A stretch of DNA of 64,000 bases. Origin: Spisula solida. Lineage: Eukaryota; Mollusca; Bivalvia; Venerida; Mactridae. The position numbers and the translations under genes were made by a program. The notes beneath the pieces are model-generated. The model was not told the DNA's origin, did not search any database, and was given only the letters and a program-made list of their open reading frames with translations. Below, piece after piece: positions 27,001 through 36,000 of this stretch. The stretch spans positions 50,804,734-50,868,733 of the forward strand of contig OX365946.1 of NCBI GenBank assembly GCA_947247005.1, read 5' to 3'. How positions within the stretch are numbered: the stretch's first letter is position 1; every line of letters starts with the position of its first letter.

Positions 27001-30000
27001 AAACAGGTATTGAATAGTTTAACCAAGTTTAAATTTGCAACTTTATAATTTTTATGGTGGGCACTGTATCAGTAAAACTATTATGCTCATTTATTTATTC
27101 CCTTCATTAATGGCCTAGGATCATCAAACTTGGTATTCATGTTGGTCATGCCCCATTACCTGACCTCTATTGTCATTGAGGTGGTAAGTTTGAGATCAAG
27201 GTCACTGCGTCCTTGATCAAGGTCACTGTGACCTTGAACATAAATGTCTTTTTGGCTGCCATAGTTTGGATTTTAAGTCTTGTATTTGATTTTTAGATAC
27301 TGGATAAATGTATGTACAGATGTTGAGGGTGGTGATATACCAGCTGTCTGTACAGGAAGTCGTAATGCAGGAGCATGTCTAAAACAAAGTCAGGGGGAAG
27401 CATATCTACTCGGTTCTGTGTCTTCACAATCCAAACTTTACAAAAATGGTATTTATATCAATTATCAGTGATTATCTTCTGTATTAGAATATATAACAGT
27501 GTAAGCAACATGTTATGTTATAATGTAAGTAGCATATTGTCATTTTGTTCAATACTTGGCAGCTGATCGAAGTCTCAATTGAATTATTGTTTACCGAAGA
27601 AACCTGGACCCGATCTCCCGAAGCATCTCAAGCAGAAATCTTAGCTCAAATTGAGATTTTGCTCAAAATACAGTCTGAACTTGAAATAAATCTAAAGTTG
27701 TGCTCATGAAATTTTACTGTAATAGACTCAGAATAATGTTTCTGCTTTGTGATGCCAATTTTGAGTCCAATCTTAGATGGAAATTGACACAAAGACACGT
27801 GACATTATTTGAGATGAGATTTAGCTCAGATTGAGATGCTATGGAAAATTGGGGCCTGTAAACATTATTTATTTAGTACCTTATCTTTATTTCAAAAGAA
27901 ATATAACTTATTTAGCACATTTATAAATTCCCGGCTGATTGATTCATGCCAAATCAAAACTTGAAGATGTGTTTCAGTATTTAAATGAGGTCAATGATCT
28001 ATTGAATGATTGGCTTGCTGTGGCAGTAATTTAGCAGTACTGATAATCAATAAAGCTAGTCACAACAAAAGTTTTACAAATTGCTAGTATTCAAGCAAAT
28101 GAACTTACTCTTTACAAAAAAATTGTTTCTGGTCTCAGCTACATATTAAGCTATATCCATATTTTTTAACATCAATAATTTTCAGCTACAACAGGTGCAT
28201 TGGTGTTAGAATATAAAAATGGTGGAACAGCTTGCTCTGGTCGTCGAGGAGATAACGTTGCCGCGACAACCAAAATTAACTTTATTTGTGGTAGTACATT
28301 TGGTGGACCAAAGTTTGTTGTTAGGTCAGTAAGTTATTTAGTGTTTGTTGGAGTTTGTTATGGGACAAGTTATAAGCTCAGTAAGAAATCATGACTTCTG
28401 TGGAATGTTGGTTGTTATATAATGCATTAGGGGTGACACGGTGGTCGAGTGGCTAACGGGTTTGACTACCAATGAAAGGTCCCTGGTTTGGTATTGGACT
28501 GGGGCACTTGGTCATTTCTAAAACGCTTTTCAATGTTTCCGAACTGATTGGTGACCAAGAGGCAGTCTTGCATGTGTAGGAGCTGTTCACCTTACTCCTG
28601 ACATGTTAAAGAAACATGTAGTCTAATTTGAAAGAGCTAGGGTATGGCACCCATCTTCATTTTATCAAAAAACTGTCTTTTCCCTCACAGTCAGAGGTCA
28701 TTGGAATATATGGCAAGGAAAGAAGCAGATGACCATGCACTAACGACTGTGGCAAGCAAACAAACAAATGAATAAACAAACAAACGAACGAACGAACAAA
28801 TGAATGAAAAAACAGACAAACAATGCATTAGTGTTAATGTCTTGATGTTTAATTATACAGTACAGTATGTCTGATTATTGTCTTGTTTTATTCCAGTGAC
28901 ACCAACAAGTTACAGTGTATATTTGAATTTGATTGGAAGACAAGATTAGCTTGCAAGGTTGAGAGGTAAATGTCCTGTATATCTTGCTTAACATTTTAAT
29001 CCATACACTCTGTACTACTTTGGTTTCCAATATAGATCATTTAACCTGACGGGAAGTTACGGACAGTAACTGTTGATGACTCTCTAATTAATTTCGGTCA
29101 GAGGTCCATGAACGCCATTGATCATATTAAGTGATGATTGTATCTATGGGCTTATATGTCATACCAACCAGTTTGACAGCATACTTTTAAACATGAATTG
29201 CTATGATTTATTTTTGCAATGAAATATGTATTGAGTAGTCTTTGGCAATACAAACTCAGTACCAGTAGTAGATTTTAATTATGCCTTCCCATCTTTGATG
29301 AGGGGTGATATTGCTTTGCACATGTCGGTCAGTCAGTAGACAAAATGGTTTCCATTCAATAACTAGAGAACGGTTTGCCCTAGGATCTTTAAAGTTTACA
29401 TGGAGGTTGGTCATCATTGGTAAATGACCCCTAATGATTTCGAGGTCAGTAGGTCAAAGGTCAAGGTGACTTTGACCTTTACCATGTCTGACTATCGGGC
29501 TGCCAATGGGGCATACATGTTTTACAAACATCTCTTGTTGTTTATGTTTTATGTAATGATGAACTGGTTGGTAACCCTGAGGTTCCTGCATGTGTCCGTG
29601 CTGTATAATGGGCTTGTTAAAAAACCCAAGGAATCTACTCAGAAAGAGATAAGGTATCGCACCTTGATTCTTTGTTTCAACCAAAGTTCTGTCTTTTCGC
29701 TCGAAGTCTGAGGTTGTTTGCTAATCTGTCAGGAAAAATGAATGACAATGCACTTATGATTGTGTTAGTTGAACGTAATGTTACAAACATTCATGTTTTG
29801 TTGGTTGACTAACCCTGCATGTTATTATGATTATTTGCTTTCAGTGAAAAGATGACTGTAACAAAGAAAGGTGTAGTGAAGGATTCCAAGTCGGGTATGC
29901 TTGTTGATCTGTCTGGAATCTGGAATAAAACGTAAGTGGTCGATCTAGGTTGCAGTGTTTGCTGAACATAAGATATCCCTATGTAAACAATCCATGGCTA

Positions 30001-33000
30001 AGCCATTTGGTTTGAAGTTGTTGCAAACAGTCACATTATAAGAAATTGTTGACGAAATTTATGATTTCCAGTAAAGTTTTGTTATAAAATCTCATTGCTA
30101 TTTATTTTCAATATAAAAATACAGAAATACCTAGTAAACATACTGAAAAATTAAAATATAGAGTTTCCACAAATATCAATGATAACATACTGTTGCACAG
30201 CAAATCCAAAACGACGCAGAACAAGCGGCCTAATGCTAAGGTCTTGGTAGCAGACTGCTATAAAATGTAATGCTACAAAAAGTGCTGCTTTAGTGTGCAT
30301 TGTGGTTGCATACATGAAGCTATTGTAAATTGGAAACTTCTGCAATTTTCAGCACTTTTCTTAATAATATATATCCTGATGTTTCCATTCAATATTTTCA
30401 GTTATACAGTGGCTGATAAATCTGATAAGTCCATCAAATACCACATTTTACTCAATGGTTCATCCATACAATGTGTGGATGGTGCTATCTGCTTGGAACG
30501 AAAAACTGGTCAATCAAGATTCCAGAATCTAGGACTGTACTCGAGTGCCAAATATTATATGGATGGTAAGTGTATGACAATAATTTTATATTGTTAAAAA
30601 CACAGTAAAGTTCACTCTTTTTATTACGTTTTGGCATTAAAGCATTTTCAAATTATGAAAAATATTAAAAAACTTCATATTCAACGTCTTTTTAATATTA
30701 TTTCATAATTTAAAAAAGGCTTTTATGCTGAAATGAAATAAAAAGAGTGAAATTTACTGTGTTTTTATCATAAATATCCCTTATAGATCTATATCAGTGA
30801 TAATATATTATTATGTTTCAATGGCTGGTTGTTGAGTTTATTTCAAACTAGCAAAATGTTTAATCAATTAATCTTTTGAACTGTCTTCTTTTTAAGATGT
30901 TTCAAATGTTGAGTTTGTAATGTGAATTGTTTGTATAAGTAACCTTGAGCATGTTGCGGAATCAGTATAGTATATTTCCTACAAAGGTAACAATGCACTG
31001 TGACGCACTTCAGTTAGACAACAACCAGGCTCCTGGTCTAACCATAAAATATAATAAACAAAATACTATTGTCACATTTTCTACCTGATTGTCATGGACC
31101 ATTGTTTGGGATTTAGAATTTTTTACAATTGGTTTATTTGACTGGCAATTTTCCATTTAGTGGTGCCCCACTTTGCAAATACTTAATGATTTTCCACTCA
31201 AATAAGGCTTGTTGCTTACAGAAATAAGAAATTCAATACAATTTTCTTACTTTGTGAAGCAATGGAAGACAAACATAATCCATCAAGATAAATTTGATTG
31301 TTTGAATTTTAACTTGTGGGAGTTTACCTAATTGAAAGAATAGCCAATTGTTTTTGAGTCAAATATGCCTTTCAGTATCATCTTGGTCAAACAGATCACT
31401 TCATCAAAATCTTGCTAATTTAAGCTGTGCAGAACTTTTCACATTGTTTTTAACATTTAATTTGGTAAAAGTTTTCAGCCTAAATACTGATTTTAGAAAT
31501 AATTGCACTCATGTAATTTATATGAAAAACTTCATTTTTCAGTATTTTGAAAATTTTATACTTTTACCCACGCATTGTAACACCCTACTTTTCATGCAAT
31601 GATAATGATATTACAGATTGGTTAATGGAAGCTCAGCTGACGACCAATGAGAAATGTAAGGGTGATCAATCATCTAGCAATATCTCCAGTAGTATACAGT
31701 TCCATTGTAGTGTTACAGAGGTAAGTTCCAGTATAAATATACAAGGGTATACAAGAGTTCATCCAAATGTACAATGTCACTGTGGCTATTATTCATGCCC
31801 AATGTAAAAATAATGCGACGCAATTTCGCACAAAGTTACATGAACCTTTTTCAATAAAGCTTTGATGGCCAAATTTCATGACAATGTTCAGATCAGTAAT
31901 TGAGGAAAACATTTTGCATATACGTGATACTTACTATCCGATATCGCCGCAAGTCTTAGGTTGACAACGTCATTATGACGTTACTTCTGTGACATTAACT
32001 ACTACATGTACTGGAGATTTCATCCCTGTTTTCTTCTTATACTCCTGAATTGATGCAGCCATTTCCCAGTTCTTTAAAAATGTTCAATCCACCCGATACT
32101 AGTAAGTAAGTAAGTAACACCTTTATTTAACGAGCCTGATACATTTGGTTTCCTGATTTTCCATGTGGGCCTCACCCTTTGTTACCTTTATACTTACAGA
32201 AAGATCCACAATTATTGTATGTACATGTCTCTGTTACCTTTATACTTACAGAAAGATCCACAATTATTGTTTGTACATGTCTCTGTTACCTTTATACTTA
32301 CAGAAAGATCCACAATTATTGTATGTACATGAAGATTGTTTCTATATGTTTGTATGGGAGACCACCAAAGCTTGTTTAACGACTGTCAAGTAAGTACATT
32401 GGATGTTAAATCTTGGTGTCAGGTTTACTGATATATAATATTGTAATGGAGTGTAGCAGTATAAATGTATCCCCGTTCAAAGAAGTGTGAGTATTTTGCT
32501 TTGCACATGTTGGTTACTTGGTTGTCTGTAGGTTGGTAGATTGGTGTTCCTCTGTAGCTCAATGGTTAGCGTACCTACCAACTTATCTGGCGACCTGGGT
32601 TCAAATTCAGGTGGAGGCACTCATATGCCTGCCATATTTCAGCAGAAAACTGTCTGGCAAATAAAGGCTTTGGCATTTGTGGTAGACTGAAAGCAGGCCT
32701 GTACTTACGTAGAGTCCCTTACCTCGGTGAAAATTTGAGAATTTACCAAAATAAGAATATTTTTGGAGAAAAAAACAAACCCAAATACACCCTAAAATAT
32801 ATTTGTCTCGCTGCTTTTTTGTCTCTAGATATAGCCCTTGAATGGTTCTAAATATTGACTTATAATGCTCAGCCTGAAGATAGTTGGAATATTTATAAAA
32901 GTAAAAATTGAGAAATTGCACTATTCTTCCTTAAATGTCGCATATTAAAAACAGTTAATGCTAAATATACTTACAATTGCTTTGCGATAAATTAATATTT

Positions 33001-36000
33001 TATGTGTTTCAGTATCGTGCCAGCCAGCAATACTTCTGGGTCTGGAAAGGGACCCTCAAAAGGTCCCGAGTCCCCAGGTAGCCCCTCTGCTAAACCTGGT
33101 GGAGGCGTGTCTACAAATACTATAGTAGGCATTGTGGCCACATTTTTAGGAGCCATTGTGTTGTGTTTGTTACTTGTTGTCTTCCACAAACAAGAAAGAA
33201 GGTAATTCTTGCTTCTACTTACGCTTGTTTTTTATCACACATTTCGCTGACTTAGAAGAGTAATGTTGTAAGTACAAAAATGCTATTTTGAGAAACAAGA
33301 AAAATCTATTAGAAAATTCCTCTCTAATTATGGAAAAACAAGCTATTCCAAAGTTCCATGTGTATATCATGATGCTGTTGTTCAGAATTCTTGTGCAGAA
33401 CTTGTATTACACGAAATTACAGATCCATCAGTATGCCTCCAAATCTTAATATAGTATACATATATCAGCAGACAGCTGTTAAAAATGTGTCACAAGATAT
33501 TTCCTAGGTCAGCCCTGCTGTGTTACAAACATTATACAGTTGTAGTATAACACATAATTGATAGATTCATTTCATGCTAGATTTGTTGTCGAGCCCGCTT
33601 GCGGTGAGCGAGACTTAGTCTCCACTTTTGGTGTATGTGTGTGCGTGCCTAAGTGCGTGCATGCGTCCGATTTTTTTAACAAAGGTTGACCCTCTGGATA
33701 TCAACCTGTAATTTCAAAATAATCAATAAAGTTTTAAAACTTGAAAATTAATATCAAACTTTTTAACAACCTGTATATCTGGTCCTGAACTCCTAAAATA
33801 TCCAAATCTAAGCTAATTCTCACTTAAAATAATGTCAATGTGTCTTTGTATTAATTTCCATCACAGACTGTACTCAAAATTGGCATCACAAAGCATTATT
33901 CCGAGTTTATTTCAGTAAAATTTCATGAGCTTGAAATTCAGGGCCCGAAATCACAACCAATACTTACACTCAGCACTCAACACTCAAATATTGAAAATGT
34001 AATATATTGAGCTATTATTTGTCCTAGATTGCAAATTTAGATGAGGAAACTGTATAGACTTGTTATTAGAGTATTGAAAATAACATTTGATACATTTTTT
34101 TTGCCATTGTGTACTATTTATGAGGTATATATGTAATTATTGAATCTGAGTGCCACACTCAGCACTCAGACTGATAAATTACAATTAAAACTCACAAATA
34201 CTCTTAATTACACGATGAAGTAAGCCGAAAATAATATTTACTACCTATTTTACGTAATAACAACTTCTTACTCTAAAAATGTTTCCATATAAACCTAAAA
34301 AGAGGGAATTTCAAGATTTGAATGCAGAGTGCTGAGTGTAAGTATTGGTTGTAATCCCGGCCCCTGATTTATCTTGAACTCCGATTAGCACAAAATCTCA
34401 ATTTGAGTTGAGATTTCTACTTAAGTTGCTATGGAGATTCAGGCCATGGCTTACCTGTCCGATTTGAGTGTATCTTATTGATTTATCTAAATTATGTATG
34501 ATATGTTTTATAATTGTAGAGCTGCTTTCTTTGTCCGAATGAAAGGTTTGTTTTCCAGCAGAACGTCAGAATATTCACAGGTAAGCAATGATGCAGTGAT
34601 TGTATCAATTATTGAGATTAATGTGATCAACACTAAAACTCATGGTTGTAAAATCACCAATATCTTAGTATAAGCATTACATCATAAATGTAGCTACTGC
34701 ATGTAGACCTCCGTGGTCTTACCAGTATATAAAACTGAACATATATTATTGATTTTGTGCTGGATGTCTGTATGGATGGCTGTCATAAAGTTTGTCTGTG
34801 CTTGTTCTTCGTAACTATTGGTTAGATTAGAATGAAACTTCACATAAATGCTTTGTACCAAGCATAGTAGTGCGTTTGTTAGTAATTCAGGCTTAGCCTA
34901 GATTATTTTTGCTGGAGTTATTGCCCTTTGTGGGAGACATAGGTTTTTGTGTCAAGAACCCTTTCAGTTTTGGCTTCTTATGGTGTCTGAGTTACAAAGT
35001 TATGATCTACATTCCATAAAATCATTAAACTACTCTATTCTGTATCTGAGCAGCTTCGGTACCAAAGGGTATGTATTATTGAAACCCCGACCTTCAGCGT
35101 GTCAAATATTGTTGCTTGCATTTTATAGTACCTTTGTTTACTGTTAAGATTTTAATACTTGAAGTCAGGAACATGTGAAGTTTGCTGTTAACTTTCCATT
35201 TAATTTTATCATTAAGGTCCAAAAGCCATATAAAAGCCTTAATATTGCACTGGGACCAATGATTATTGGTGGGGGGGGGCTTAATTGGTGTATCGCTTAT
35301 TAGCCTCACCTGCTGTACAAACTTGACTGACAGTCTAGTGGAAGTGTTTTAATTATACCCCCCGCACAACGAGTTGTAAGGGGGGTATACTGGATTCAGC
35401 TTGTCTGTCCGTCCGTCTGTAGACGCATTCTTGTGGACGTAACTCCTCCTACAGTTTTTGCAGCATTTGCTTCAAACTTTAACAGATAAAGAACCTCAAC
35501 ATGTAGATGTGCATAAAGGAAAGAATTTGGGCTGCGACGATTTTTGATAGAATAATGGCCCTTTGTACTTTTATGCACTATACATATAGTGAACAGTTCT
35601 TGTGGACGCAACTCCTCCTACAGTTTTTGCAGCATTTGCGCGGGGGGTATATTAGTCTGCCGAATGGCGACAGTTCTAGTTTAGTTGGCCCCCTCATACA
35701 ATCACTTTCTGCTCCACTGCTTCTGTATGGCTTAGAACTTTATACAGACAAGTATATGCCATATGGTGCCTGTACTATAAAGGAAGAAGACTGAGGTTAC
35801 ATTTTGTTTTAATGCTGATATGCTTTCCTTCTAGTTATACTGTTAATTCATGTTCAATATTAAATCTGCAAGGTAGTCGCTATAGTCCTGGGGTCCGTTG
35901 CCTAAGCAAAATGCTACCAAGCCCCTTTATTCAGTAACCTCTAGTTCAATTAAATATAGAAGTTATGGATTACCTCCCCTGGAAAGTACTATTTAGTGTT

